Of a DNA stretch of 64,000 bases, positions 52,962 to 61,975 are shown piece by piece. Position numbers and translations under genes: made by a program. Source of the stretch: Vibrio penaeicida (lineage in GTDB: Bacteria > Pseudomonadota > Gammaproteobacteria > Enterobacterales > Vibrionaceae); NCBI RefSeq assembly GCF_019977755.1, contig NZ_AP025145.1, positions 310,001 through 374,000 of the forward strand, in the 5' to 3' direction. The first letter of the stretch is position 1. The number at the start of each line of letters is the position of its first letter. Under the pieces are notes generated by a model. It worked only from the letters and a program-made list of their open reading frames with translations. It ran no database searches and was not told the origin of the DNA.

Positions 52962-55900
52962 TTAATCTCCATCCAAATCTTCAACCCACTCTCCATCTTC
53001 ATTCTGTTTCCATTTCGGCAACTTGTCGTCGGCTCTTAAATGCACCAGTGAGGTTGGGATTCGGACATCCCAAGGGTCACCTTGTGGCACTTCTTCTCCG
53101 GGTCTATCCAGATGTTCTGCAATTTCGTCTGCGATGGGGAGATAGAGTGGGTTTGAAATGGCGGGCAGCGGACCACCATCCCACAATTCACCGAAGGTAA
53201 TGAAGTGGTCAACCGCACCTTCAAAACCCGGACGGATTGGCACAGAGACACGGCAATAACCCGCTTTAAGGAACTGATTGAAAAGTGGGTCGGTATCTTC
53301 ATAAGCGATACGTTCATCCCATAGAGGTTTTCTTCCCCAGAAGTATGGGTAAGTCACCCATGTCACATGTTCCCATTCGAATGCTTGTTCAAAGAACCTT
53401 ACGTACGGACCTTCTGCTTCGTTTTCAAATATATTGATTTGGGGGAAGCCTTCACCGCCCGTTTCGATGGAGTTAAACAAGTCGAAGTGTTGCTCGGTAA
53501 GAATACTCACGCAATGCTTTTTAAGTTCATCTTTCATGAGCTCTAAATTGAGCGTGGGATTCTTCCCTTCTATGGCGACACCGGCTTGCAGTTCGGCAGC
53601 TGAGAGCTTTTCTTCGTATTCAGATAGGCGAGCTTTATAGGCGTTGGTCAGTTTGGCGTGGGTGTCTAGCCGCCATTTCATCATGGCGCGGTCGGTTCGT
53701 TGGCACTTCACTTCGACAATGGCCGCTATGTCGGAGACCTTCCAGGTTTGCAAGCCAAATGGAATGCTCTCTCTTTCACCACTGAGGCTGGTGCTCCAAA
53801 CCCAATCGCCGTTCTCGAATCGATGGGATCGATTACCAATCACGACATCGACAACAAAGTTATCTTCCCAGATATTCACGACATTACCCACAACGCCGTG
53901 AATTGCCTTATAGCCTTCGTCTATCTGAATGGTGCCAGAGTGGTTGTAGTGTGTGTCGTCATCGCCACCACCGGCTTTAAAGTCTAGTGATTTGGTGATG
54001 TAAATTTCAGGCGGCGCACTGACATCGGTCGCACCGTACTCTTGAACCCACGAATGGTAATTGTATTCTGTAATTTGATCAGGGCGCAGGTTAAATTCCA
54101 TTGGTTTTTCGATGTGCAAGGCACTGGCGTGAGCATCGGATAGTGTTTCAATCAGGAAAGCTCCGGGCTCTGGCACCATAAAATCGTACATGGTGCGAAT
54201 GCCATAATTGTACATTTGCGCTTGATAAACCTTGTTCACCCATTGGTACACGCCAGCGATATGGCCATCGCCATCGACATTATCAATGCCGTGTGCCGAT
54301 GTTTCGGTGACTTCATTGGTGACTCTTAATGAAGACCGTTCTAATACACGCTCAGTTATCTTATTGGCGCTTCGTTGTGTCACATCTTGCGAGAAACTGG
54401 CCGCGGTTTTAGTGGCTTCCTGCTTACTTCGAGATATCGAGCCTTCTGCACTGGCAGAAAATTCCACCACTGGGCCATATTTCCCCGACACGCTCAAACC
54501 GGCTTTAAGCGACGAGTCTTGCTTAATGGTTTCGCTGGTTTCTCGGCTCATTTCAAAACGGCTGGTGGATTCTAACTCCCGCTCTTCACTGGTTGTGATT
54601 TCGGTTTCTTGGAATAGGAGTTCTTCGGTTTCCCGACGCCTTATGTGTTCCCTTTCTTTGGTTTCGCCTTTGAGCACATTTTCAATGTGAGCAATATCGG
54701 TGCCTTCGTACGCTTTGAGTTGCTGCTTAATCACCAACAAATCGGCGATGCCTGCGGGGGCAATACTGCCGTGTGTTCTCGGTACGCGGGTGTCCACGAG
54801 CAGTGGCGCCATCCAGTTTCCTAAGTTCCCTAAAAAACCAATGGTAATGTTGTTCCAAGCCGTCGCGATGGGTGTTTTGGTCATAACCAACGCTTTACCC
54901 ATTCGCTTAAACGATTTCTTCATGGGGCGGCCGAGCAAACCATCTAAGTCGCTTGCAAGCATGTCGATTTCTTCTTGAAGCTTTTGAACAATTTCGTCGA
55001 TTGGATCTTTCGTTATGTCCAATTTGCGTGACGACAGAATTTTTCGGGTGCTGTCGGTGAGCTTGTTGCCAGCTTGCTGAGTGGCAAGAAACCCTACTTT
55101 TCCTAAATCGACGGGGGTAAAGGCTTGGGTTCCGCTTTTGAAGTGCCGGGCTTTTTCTAGTAGTGACGTAAGCGATTTGCTTTCGCTGCCAACATCAATA
55201 GAAAACTGACCTACTTTTGCTTCTTTTAAGTTGTCGTCGATGATCTTAGACCGACTCAGAATGCCTTTCGTGAAAGCCCTGACCAAGCTGTTTTCTCGCT
55301 CGAAGGCGGCCGTGGGGCGCAATTCTGCAGCAACCATAAAGCCTTTTTTATTGTCTTGCTGTATATGAACCAAAGAGTGACCTTCTAACCCAGAAAGTTC
55401 CTTAACGGCGTTGTTCAGCCGAGTGTGAAGGTTTAATTGACTCTCAGCCTGTTTTCTCTGACGTTCCAAGGCTTCTTGCCTGAGTTTTTCCCTCTGCTTT
55501 TGCGCCTCTACGGTAGAAAGTGACGATTTCAATTGAGCGTCGGTGGGCATTTTTAAGGATCGTCTTCGGTAGCGCCTTAGTGCTGTACCGGTTCCGGGAA
55601 ATGCATTGTCATCATCTGTTTTCGCTATTAGTTCAAGATCGCGCAGCATCTGTGACAAGATTTCGATTGGCTTGTTGTGTTCCTGCGGAAGGTATTTGAT
55701 GGCGAGAACACTGTCACGCAGTTGTTCTACTGCCTTCTTATACTCTCCCTGACCAACAATTTGATTGGGGTCAGAACCAAACGCTGTTTTGATGGCGTCG
55801 GACACCTGCTGGTTGTTGACGGCATCATTCGGTTCTAGCGAATCTAAAGAAGACGCGAGTGCTTGCCATGGTTTATAGATGTCGTGATTTTTGGGGGTAT

Positions 55901-56087
55901 GGACAAAGCGCTGACCTTGTACATATTTGTTGGCTGCGGTTTTTAAAGCCTTGCGAGAGTCATTCTGCCCCTCTGCTTGCCCTAGTTCGGCTTGAAAATC
56001 CGTTGCTTGTGATAATTCAATGCTTGGGGCGTCTTCACTTTGTGATACTGCCGGACGTTTAAGCACCAATCGAAATAAAGTTTCCAT
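52962..56087 (-). CDS. Large unrecognised protein, coupled to the patatin gene
   Basis: This 1041-aa protein starts at the ATG at 56087 (GGAGAA 5 bp upstream). It has no signal peptide. Visible parts: a helical N-terminal half with a coiled coil at about 190-225 (AQKQREKLRQEALERQRKQAE), a charged helix at 460-515, then a Ser/Thr-rich segment RFEMSRETSETIKQDSSLKAGLSVSGKYGP (510-540), and AHGIDN...GVYQWVNKVYQAQMYNYGIRTMYDFMVPEP (598-641). The last 400 residues are beta-rich. I cannot name a family. The coupling with a phospholipase suggests a shared toxin, delivery or defence role (inference). Confidence 0.7.
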   Translation of the reverse strand: METLFRLVLKRPAVSQSEDAPSIELSQATDFQAELGQAEGQNDSRKALKTAANKYVQGQRFVHTPKNHDIYKPWQALASSLDSLEPNDAVNNQQVSDAIKTAFGSDPNQIVGQGEYKKAVEQLRDSVLAIKYLPQEHNKPIEILSQMLRDLELIAKTDDDNAFPGTGTALRRYRRRSLKMPTDAQLKSSLSTVEAQKQREKLRQEALERQRKQAESQLNLHTRLNNAVKELSGLEGHSLVHIQQDNKKGFMVAAELRPTAAFERENSLVRAFTKGILSRSKIIDDNLKEAKVGQFSIDVGSESKSLTSLLEKARHFKSGTQAFTPVDLGKVGFLATQQAGNKLTDSTRKILSSRKLDITKDPIDEIVQKLQEEIDMLASDLDGLLGRPMKKSFKRMGKALVMTKTPIATAWNNITIGFLGNLGNWMAPLLVDTRVPRTHGSIAPAGIADLLVIKQQLKAYEGTDIAHIENVLKGETKEREHIRRRETEELLFQETEITTSEERELESTSRFEMSRETSETIKQDSSLKAGLSVSGKYGPVVEFSASAEGSISRSKQEATKTAASFSQDVTQRSANKITERVLERSSLRVTNEVTETSAHGIDNVDGDGHIAGVYQWVNKVYQAQMYNYGIRTMYDFMVPEPGAFLIETLSDAHASALHIEKPMEFNLRPDQITEYNYHSWVQEYGATDVSAPPEIYITKSLDFKAGGGDDDTHYNHSGTIQIDEGYKAIHGVVGNVVNIWEDNFVVDVVIGNRSHRFENGDWVWSTSLSGERESIPFGLQTWKVSDIAAIVEVKCQRTDRAMMKWRLDTHAKLTNAYKARLSEYEEKLSAAELQAGVAIEGKNPTLNLELMKDELKKHCVSILTEQHFDLFNSIETGGEGFPQINIFENEAEGPYVRFFEQAFEWEHVTWVTYPYFWGRKPLWDERIAYEDTDPLFNQFLKAGYCRVSVPIRPGFEGAVDHFITFGELWDGGPLPAISNPLYLPIADEIAEHLDRPGEEVPQGDPWDVRIPTSLVHLRADDKLPKWKQNEDGEWVEDLDGD

Positions 56088-56499
56088 TTGATTTCTCCAT
56101 AAATCGAAATGCAAACTGCGTTTTACTTTCCATGACTGCTCTTTTAGCGATAAATGCCTTGCATCGCTAAAGCCGTTTTATTCGCGCAATCGGTTTTAAT
56201 TTCTGCACGCGTAAAACAGAAAGATCCGGCAACTTGCAAATGGTCTTCATACATAAGGTGATGAAAGGAGCAGTGCAAGACGACTCATACAAGTTGCTCG
56301 GTTTTTATAATGAGGTACGTTGGTTATAAATTACTAATGTATTTATAACTAACGTGTGATGTTGATTCCGGGAAGGTAATGCAGATAAGGGGTTTTTAGT
56401 GTGGTGTCTGAATTATGATACAGCGGTTATTTGAGCGTAGCCTTCGGGCTGCTCGACTCTTCGAACAGCCATTCAAATATTACTTGGTTAGTGAACTAT
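56088..56499. other. Intergenic region upstream of the 1041-aa protein
   Basis: About 410 bp with no gene. It presumably holds the promoter of the patatin operon. A GCCTTCGGGCTGCTCG segment near 56441-56456 can fold but lacks a T-run. No repeat copy was seen. Confidence 0.5.
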
Positions 56500-57111
56500 T
56501 TATTGTGAATAGTCTGCAATACCAAAGCGCTGGATTTCTTCTTTTGTCATAAAATGTATGTCACTGGCTGGTGCGGATTCCAGTGTGAACCAGTAAAACT
56601 CAGTATCAATGCCCATTACCTTGTAATAGTCCAGATAGGGCTTATGTTCTGCATGGTCTCTTGGCAGCTTAGAGCCTTCAACGTCTACGGCAGACCACGA
56701 ATGCACACCAATTTTCGCGCCTGAGTCCATGGTTCGAGTAACACCAGAAATAAACAGGTCAGTTCCACCTGAAGCAACCATACTGTTTGCAGCCAGATGA
56801 GTTGAAATTCCTCTGTCGCGCAACTCGTACGACATGATTAGATTGGTTTCGTCATCAATAGAACCGTTAATGATACCTAGCTGGATTTTCTTTATGTTTG
56901 GGTGGTTATCCACTAAATCATCAAAAGCATCAAGAGAGCCGTCACAGATAACGCCGCTGGCATACGCGACATTTTCTACAACATCAAAAGTGAGTGGTTT
57001 ATCGCCATCTAGGCTTTCGTCACAAACAGACGCGTATGAGTACTCGAACTTTTGAGAAGCGCAGGCAGAAAGCGTTGAAATAATACCCAGTGCAAGAATT
57101 AGTTTTTTCAT
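56500..57111 (-). CDS. Lipoprotein with ClpP/crotonase-like predicted fold
   Basis: This 203-aa protein has a lipobox (LSAC at 14-17) and so is a lipoprotein of the inner or outer membrane. The middle resembles periplasmic ClpP-fold proteins of the COG3904 type. It has IKKIQLGIINGSIDDETNLIMSYELRDRG, then SMVASGGTDLFISGVTRTMDSGAKIGVHSW, where the Ser before GGT would be the nucleophile and the later His a candidate partner. Peptidase activity is unproven. Its ATG directly abuts the stop of the small lipoprotein upstream (57112), forming an operon. Confidence 0.75.
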   Translation of the reverse strand: MKKLILALGIISTLSACASQKFEYSYASVCDESLDGDKPLTFDVVENVAYASGVICDGSLDAFDDLVDNHPNIKKIQLGIINGSIDDETNLIMSYELRDRGISTHLAANSMVASGGTDLFISGVTRTMDSGAKIGVHSWSAVDVEGSKLPRDHAEHKPYLDYYKVMGIDTEFYWFTLESAPASDIHFMTKEEIQRFGIADYSQ

Positions 57112-57393
57112 TTATTCAACCTCGTATGAAACCCATTCGCCGTTCTCTTTCACTAACTTTTCTTTATGTGTAAGAATGCCGTCCACAAACGTAAAAGCGA
57201 TCTCATGTCCGTCAAAGCTATACATTACGGAATCTACTTCTTCAGCGTTAACTGTGATAGAAGGATCACCATACAGGGCAATAATGTTCTCTTTACTGGT
57301 TTCACCGACAAGAGCTTTCGATGTATCGATTGATGCACTTGAACAACCAGAAATAATGGCTGATGCCAGTAATGCTAAAAGAACTTTTTTCAT
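57112..57393 (-). CDS. Small lipoprotein, 93 aa
   Basis: It starts at the ATG at 57393, giving the lipobox ISGC at 14-17. The mature part is about 77 residues (SSASIDTSKALVGETSKENIIALYGDPS...), with an SmpA/OmlA-like ending pattern (YSFDGHEIAFTFVDGILTHKEKL), although this resemblance is weak. It is the first gene of a two-gene lipoprotein operon, and its TAA is immediately followed by the next ATG. Confidence 0.75.
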   Translation of the reverse strand: MKKVLLALLASAIISGCSSASIDTSKALVGETSKENIIALYGDPSITVNAEEVDSVMYSFDGHEIAFTFVDGILTHKEKLVKENGEWVSYEVE

Positions 57394-57520
57394 GTTCTGA
57401 CTACCTATAACTTTATTAAAAACAGGGGTTAACACACGTGTAGGTGCAATAATGTTCGGTTTGTTGGCGAAAATACTACCAGTAGACAGAATCAATCTAT
57501 GTAAGCCAATGTAAGTGAAA

Positions 57521-58909
57521 TTACTGTACGACTTCTATGTACCCCATCAAACCTGTTTTCATGTGCTCGATAACGTGACAGTGATACATCCACCTACCTA
57601 GGTTATCGGCCACAAAGGCGGCGCGCGCTTTACCGTTTTTACCAAGCAATACGGTGTCGGTATGGAAGGGTTCATCCAGTTTTTTCCCGTCCAATTCCAA
57701 CACCGTAAAGGTATGTCCGTGTAAATGAATAGGATGATGGTATTGGGTAACGTTTCTTAAATTGAATATGTAGGTTTTTCCAAATTCCAATGTCGCGAGT
57801 GGTGCTGGAATGGAGTCTTTGCTCATGCCTTCCCAAGCACGCTTGTTCATCAGCCAAAATTTGGTGTCGACTTTGCCATTTTTCTTAGTGGGTGAGATAG
57901 CGCCTTCCCATTCGAAGACAAAATCGATTTCCGTCGCATTGGCCAAGTCCAGCTCAGGTACGGGGTTGAGTGGCAGCTTAGGGAACGGTTTTCTTTCTGC
58001 AATATCAGAAGCAATGGATTCGAATTCACACAGTGGAAATGGGAATTTTCCTTTCAAGAATCGAACGTAAAATCGTTCGCCTTGTTTCGGTGCGTGCACT
58101 GCTAAATCGACTCGCATTCCGGGGCTAATTTTATGTGCTTTCAATTTATAAGGGGTTTTAATAGGGTTGCCATCGATCGCGATCACCCACGCGTCTGCAC
58201 CTTCAACCACAATAGGATAGGTGAGCGTGTTATCTACGTTCGCAATGCGCAGGCGAGTAGTCGCGTTTTCTTTCAACTGATAAACCGGCTCATGTTTACC
58301 ATTAACGGTGCCCCATTCTCCGGGAGTACCCATTCTGGCGCTGTAGCGTGGGATCATCAGCTTTTTCCATTGACCTTGTTTGTCTATGTGCCAATGCTTG
58401 AGGATCAGCGTGTGTTCTTCATCAAAGACAACGGGCTCTTCTTCTTCAACAATAATGGCACCAACTAATCCCTTACCAAGCTGAACCACACTGTTCACGT
58501 GGGGGTGATACCAAAATGTGCCGGCGTCTGGTGGCGTAAAGGTGTAGGTAAAAGTTTCACCAGGCATAATAGGCGGTTGGCTTAGGAAGGGAACGCCATC
58601 CATTTCGATGGGAATGCGTAGCCCATGCCAATGGATCGTCGTTGGTTCTTTCAGTTTGTTCGTGAAAATGATGGTAACGGGTTCGTTCTGGCGACAGCGA
58701 AGGGTAGGGGCAGGAATACGTCCATCGAAACCCAATACATCGGTTTGGAACCCATCCACCAATTCGGCCGTGGTTTCTTCCGCGGTGAGTTCGTAAACCC
58801 AACCTTTCTTTTTGCTGTGGCTTGCTTTGGTTACGGTACATGCAGGAAGCGCAAACAGAGAAGAGATTGCTAGCCCTGCTTGAAGCAATCTACGTCGACG
58901 GATATCCAT
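57521..58909 (-). CDS. Multicopper oxidase with Tat signal
   Basis: This 462-aa enzyme starts at the ATG at 58909 (AGGA upstream). A twin-arginine signal (DIRRRRLLQAGLAI) and an LPAC site lead it folded to the periplasm, perhaps lipid-anchored. All copper motifs are intact: HWHG, HPH, HPIHLHGHTF and HCHVIEHM. The last His-x3-Met pair makes the type 1 site. Members oxidise Cu(I), phenols or laccase substrates. No copper regulator or CopB-like gene is adjacent. It is a monocistronic gene with the lipoprotein operon downstream. Confidence 0.93.
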   Translation of the reverse strand: MDIRRRRLLQAGLAISSLFALPACTVTKASHSKKKGWVYELTAEETTAELVDGFQTDVLGFDGRIPAPTLRCRQNEPVTIIFTNKLKEPTTIHWHGLRIPIEMDGVPFLSQPPIMPGETFTYTFTPPDAGTFWYHPHVNSVVQLGKGLVGAIIVEEEEPVVFDEEHTLILKHWHIDKQGQWKKLMIPRYSARMGTPGEWGTVNGKHEPVYQLKENATTRLRIANVDNTLTYPIVVEGADAWVIAIDGNPIKTPYKLKAHKISPGMRVDLAVHAPKQGERFYVRFLKGKFPFPLCEFESIASDIAERKPFPKLPLNPVPELDLANATEIDFVFEWEGAISPTKKNGKVDTKFWLMNKRAWEGMSKDSIPAPLATLEFGKTYIFNLRNVTQYHHPIHLHGHTFTVLELDGKKLDEPFHTDTVLLGKNGKARAAFVADNLGRWMYHCHVIEHMKTGLMGYIEVVQ

Positions 58910-59060
58910 AATTTCATTCCTGATAATAGCCTGATAATAGCCTGATATTAGAGCCTGATGGTTTTTCGAGATGATTTTTGCGTGAAACCATAACACATTT
59001 GGTTTAAATCCCCTGATGCCTTCGTTAAACTGGCAGCAGTTTAATTAGATTGGATTGGAA

Positions 59061-59582
59061 ATGGCTAAATTAACGCTTCAAGAGCAGATGTTGAAAGCTG
59101 GCTTGGTAAACGAAAAGAAGCTGAAAAAAGCGAAAAAGAATTCGAAGAAATCGCGCGTGCAAGCACGTGAAGCAAAAGCGGCTGCAGAAGCAACAAAAGC
59201 AGCGCAGCAAGCGAAAGATAAAGAACTCAGTCAGCAGCAAAAAGAGCTTAAGTTATCAAAAGAGATCCGCGCTCAGGTTAAGCAGTTGATCGAAATGAAT
59301 AAGCTTGATCTGAAAGATGGCGACATTAAATATAACTTTACAGACGGTAAGCTGATTAAATCTTTGTACGTTGAGTCACTTGTACGTGACCAATTGCTAA
59401 AAGGCATTCTAGCCGTGGCACGTTATGAAGATGGATATGCAGTGATTCCTGGCGTAGTAGCGACTAAGATCGCAATGCGTGATGAGGAGTCCATCATTGA
59501 GAATAAGTCGACGGAAGAAGAGATTCCGGCAGAAGACGATCCGTACGCCGATTTTGTTGTACCGGATGATTTGATGTGGTGA
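59061..59582 (+). CDS. DUF2058 (YaiL-like) protein
   Basis: This 173-aa protein starts at the ATG at 59061; an upstream TTG at 59055 adds two residues. It matches YaiL-type proteins: an N-terminal basic coiled coil (LTLQEQMLKAGLVNEKKLKKAKKNSKKSRVQAREAK...), a compact middle (DGDIKYNFTDGKLIKSLYV, RDQLLKGILAVARYEDGYAVIP) and an acidic tail (EEEIPAEDDPYADFVVPDDL). The function is not settled; members are nucleoid- or RNA-associated in some reports. It is monocistronic with a clear terminator. Confidence 0.9.
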   Translation: MAKLTLQEQMLKAGLVNEKKLKKAKKNSKKSRVQAREAKAAAEATKAAQQAKDKELSQQQKELKLSKEIRAQVKQLIEMNKLDLKDGDIKYNFTDGKLIKSLYVESLVRDQLLKGILAVARYEDGYAVIPGVVATKIAMRDEESIIENKSTEEEIPAEDDPYADFVVPDDLMW

Positions 59583-59614
59583 TCGCCCACACTTTTTCAA
59601 CATATCAATCGGTT

Positions 59615-59643
59615 AAAAGCAGCGGAAACGCTGCTTTTTTATT
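59615..59643 (+). terminator. Intrinsic terminator after the DUF2058 gene
   Basis: AAAAGCAGCG-GAAA-CGCTGCTTTTTT is a perfect stem ending in a T-run. Confidence 0.88.
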
Positions 59644-59669
59644 GCGCGCGATTGGCATCGGTCGAGCCT

Positions 59670-59867
59670 TTACAAAAGCGGCATAGACTTAATGTTTAGC
59701 CGCTGGCGTATATGACTCACCGCTTGAGTAGGTGGTTCGGCTACGACTTCGCTGTTGGTTTCATTTGGGATTTTAGGCTGCTGATTCTTCACAAGATAAA
59801 AGCCGTAAATCACGACAGTGGAGTAAATCGTAATCAGCAGAATAAGGATTTGTGTGGATTTCGCCAT
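59670..59867 (-). CDS. Small membrane protein, 65 aa
   Basis: It starts at the ATG at 59867 with AGGGGGC 5 bp upstream. One membrane helix (residues 6-25, ILILLITIYSTVVIYGFYLV) leads to a polar tail with a Pro/Glu-rich middle (QQPKIPNETNSEVVAEPP) and a basic amphipathic end (SHIRQRLNIKSMPLL). No family is recognised. Such small single-span proteins often regulate a larger membrane partner. Confidence 0.65.
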   Translation of the reverse strand: MAKSTQILILLITIYSTVVIYGFYLVKNQQPKIPNETNSEVVAEPPTQAVSHIRQRLNIKSMPLL

Positions 59868-60141
59868 GTTCAGCCCCCTTGCAGAATCAGAGTGATCACC
59901 CAGAGACGTCCTTAGCGAAAAAGGTATCGGAAAATCAATTTGTTGCATAAACGATTATGAGGGGAAAAACCTAACATTCAGGCGATAATCCTCGGTACTA
60001 ATGATGGGTTTAACCCAACGAAATGTAATTTAATGCATCAGTAAGCCCTGCTAAGTTGATGAGTATTCGATTTCGTCGACTTTTTCACAAGGTTTAGACG
60101 TCCTAAATCAGCAGAAAAAGCGCCATTAGTTAGGGGTTAAT

Positions 60142-60909
60142 ATGAGACATTCTTTGTTAGCTTTCGCGACAGCCCTCACCTTTTCTTCAGCTGCCATGGC
60201 CGAAGAATCCGAGATGATCGACCCAGCCGATCTCACACGTGTTTATACCCAAGCCGCAGTATTTGTTACATCGGACGCCGATGTACGTTTATCTTCCATG
60301 CTGACAGGATCTTGGACAGAAAATATCCAATTTGGTGGTTTTCTTGAAGCTAATTTTGGCGATAGCCAAAGTACAGCTGGGAAGGATTCGCTGGGTGCGG
60401 ATTATTTGGGTTCCAGAGCTCAGTATTTCCAAGTATCTGGCATTGATAACGCCTTGATTCCAAGAATAGGATTTATGGCTGATATCATTCATCAAAAAAA
60501 TGGGGGTTTAGATGATACCGCGCTGTATTCATTTGGGGCAATCGGATCGATTAACCCAGAGTACACTGGGGGAGTGATGTTGTTCCCCAATGTAAATTAC
60601 ACGTCTGGTAAGGTGTTTGGGGAGTCCGCTAAAGGATACATGCTAAACCTGTTTGCCACGATCCCATTTGGTGACACAGGCGCGTTTATTCAGGCTTGGC
60701 CAGAATACTTCACGGTTTCTGGAGATACGGTCGAGATGGAATCCACCGCGTTCAATTTAATGTTCAATGCACCGCTAAAATCAGACCGGACGCAGTGGCT
60801 AATGACCAAGCTTGAATACGCTGCCGCAAACATCGTTACGCCAACGGGGATCAGCATAGAAGGGGACTACGAACTGAAAGCGGAAGTTGGCGTTAAGTGG
60901 TTCTTTTAG
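60142..60909 (+). CDS. Predicted outer-membrane beta-barrel protein
   Basis: This 255-aa protein has a signal peptide (1-20, ending AAMA). The mature sequence alternates polar and apolar residues in short strands typical of barrels (VRLSSMLTGSWTENIQFGGFLEANFG, GYMLNLFATIPFGDTGAFIQAW, YELKAEVGVKWFF). It ends in Phe, the signal recognised by BamA. The barrel is probably of eight to ten strands. Substrate or partner is unknown. It is convergent with a LysR gene. Confidence 0.75.
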   Translation: MRHSLLAFATALTFSSAAMAEESEMIDPADLTRVYTQAAVFVTSDADVRLSSMLTGSWTENIQFGGFLEANFGDSQSTAGKDSLGADYLGSRAQYFQVSGIDNALIPRIGFMADIIHQKNGGLDDTALYSFGAIGSINPEYTGGVMLFPNVNYTSGKVFGESAKGYMLNLFATIPFGDTGAFIQAWPEYFTVSGDTVEMESTAFNLMFNAPLKSDRTQWLMTKLEYAAANIVTPTGISIEGDYELKAEVGVKWFF

Positions 60910-60924
60910 TAGTCATACACAGCC

Positions 60925-61815
60925 TTAGATAAAGTGCTTCCTCGCGTATTGTGATATCACTTCCTTTATGTGAAGAAGCTCTTTTTCTTTTTCTAGAGCG
61001 ATAGGGTAATAGAAAGCGACACCGGATTTTGGTGGCGAGATAGCTTGTTCAATTCGAACTTCCTTGAGTACATTTTTTTCTAAGTACGGATGAGCTTGTG
61101 CTTTGCTCAGAATTGACCAGCCATCACTTTTTAGCAGCTCGATTAGCACATCATTATTACTAACAAATCGAAGGTCTGGCGATACACCAAACATATCGGG
61201 CAACGCATCATAAAGGTTTTCAGTAATGTATTGTTTTTCGAGCTTCAATTCATCAAGGGAGGCGACTTTGGCTTTGGCAAGTGGGTGCTTAGGGTTACAA
61301 CAGACGACGAAGCTTTCAGCCCCCAGATTTAAAAATCGATAGGGCACTTTAATATCACTGGTTAAGCGATATTGCATTAACGCCAGTTGGTGCGTCCCCA
61401 TGGAGACTTTATTGAGGATTTCTTCTCTGTTCCGATGAAGCCAATTTAGCTTAATGTGCGGAAATTGCTGTGTGAATTTGGTTTCCACGTGGGCAATCAT
61501 GGTCGTTGGAACCAGCGCGTCGTGATAAATATCAAAATGTGTAAATTGATTCTGGTAGCTATTTATCATATGTGATTCTAGCGCTTCGCTGCTGCGTAGT
61601 ACCAATTTGGCTTGTTTATAGAATGCTTCGGCTTGTGCCGTCATCACCGCCTTTTTTCCCTCAATATTGAACAGCGTAACTGCATAGCCATCCTCCAGTG
61701 CTTTGATTTGCTCACGCACCGTTGTTCTGTCTTTCTTGAGTTTACGAGCAGCTTGGCTGTAACTGCCTTCTTCTGCTGCGGCGCAAAATGCAGCTAGGTG
61801 TTCATAGGAAAACAT
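60925..61815 (-). CDS. LysR-family regulator
   Basis: This 296-aa protein starts at the ATG at 61815; a longer frame from 61848 adds eleven atypical residues. The helix-turn-helix is FSYEHLAAFCAAAEEGSYSQAARKLKKDRTTVREQIKALED. The effector domain runs from about residue 88. It is divergent from the broken amidohydrolase gene (61976), so that enzyme may have been its target before it decayed. Confidence 0.9.
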   Translation of the reverse strand: MFSYEHLAAFCAAAEEGSYSQAARKLKKDRTTVREQIKALEDGYAVTLFNIEGKKAVMTAQAEAFYKQAKLVLRSSEALESHMINSYQNQFTHFDIYHDALVPTTMIAHVETKFTQQFPHIKLNWLHRNREEILNKVSMGTHQLALMQYRLTSDIKVPYRFLNLGAESFVVCCNPKHPLAKAKVASLDELKLEKQYITENLYDALPDMFGVSPDLRFVSNNDVLIELLKSDGWSILSKAQAHPYLEKNVLKEVRIEQAISPPKSGVAFYYPIALEKEKELLHIKEVISQYARKHFI

Positions 61816-61975
61816 AATAACCCTAATATGTTGGATAACCCCCCTCATAATGCATTACTTCGAACGGGATTTCATTGGTATTTTATTCCCATAGTGTTCT
61901 GAATTGCTTAATACGGGACACAGTTCTCAATATGTGTTTTAAGGCATATAAAGTTTCTGATAAGCAGGTGTCCAA

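Noticed and set aside
51675..56087. Patatin pair as a CBASS system or part of an eCIS/T6SS locus
   Set aside because: No cyclic-nucleotide synthase lies nearby (the nucleotidyltransferase at 32663 is 18 kb away and of another family) and no sheath, tube, baseplate or secretion gene is present. The idea is kept only as an open question.
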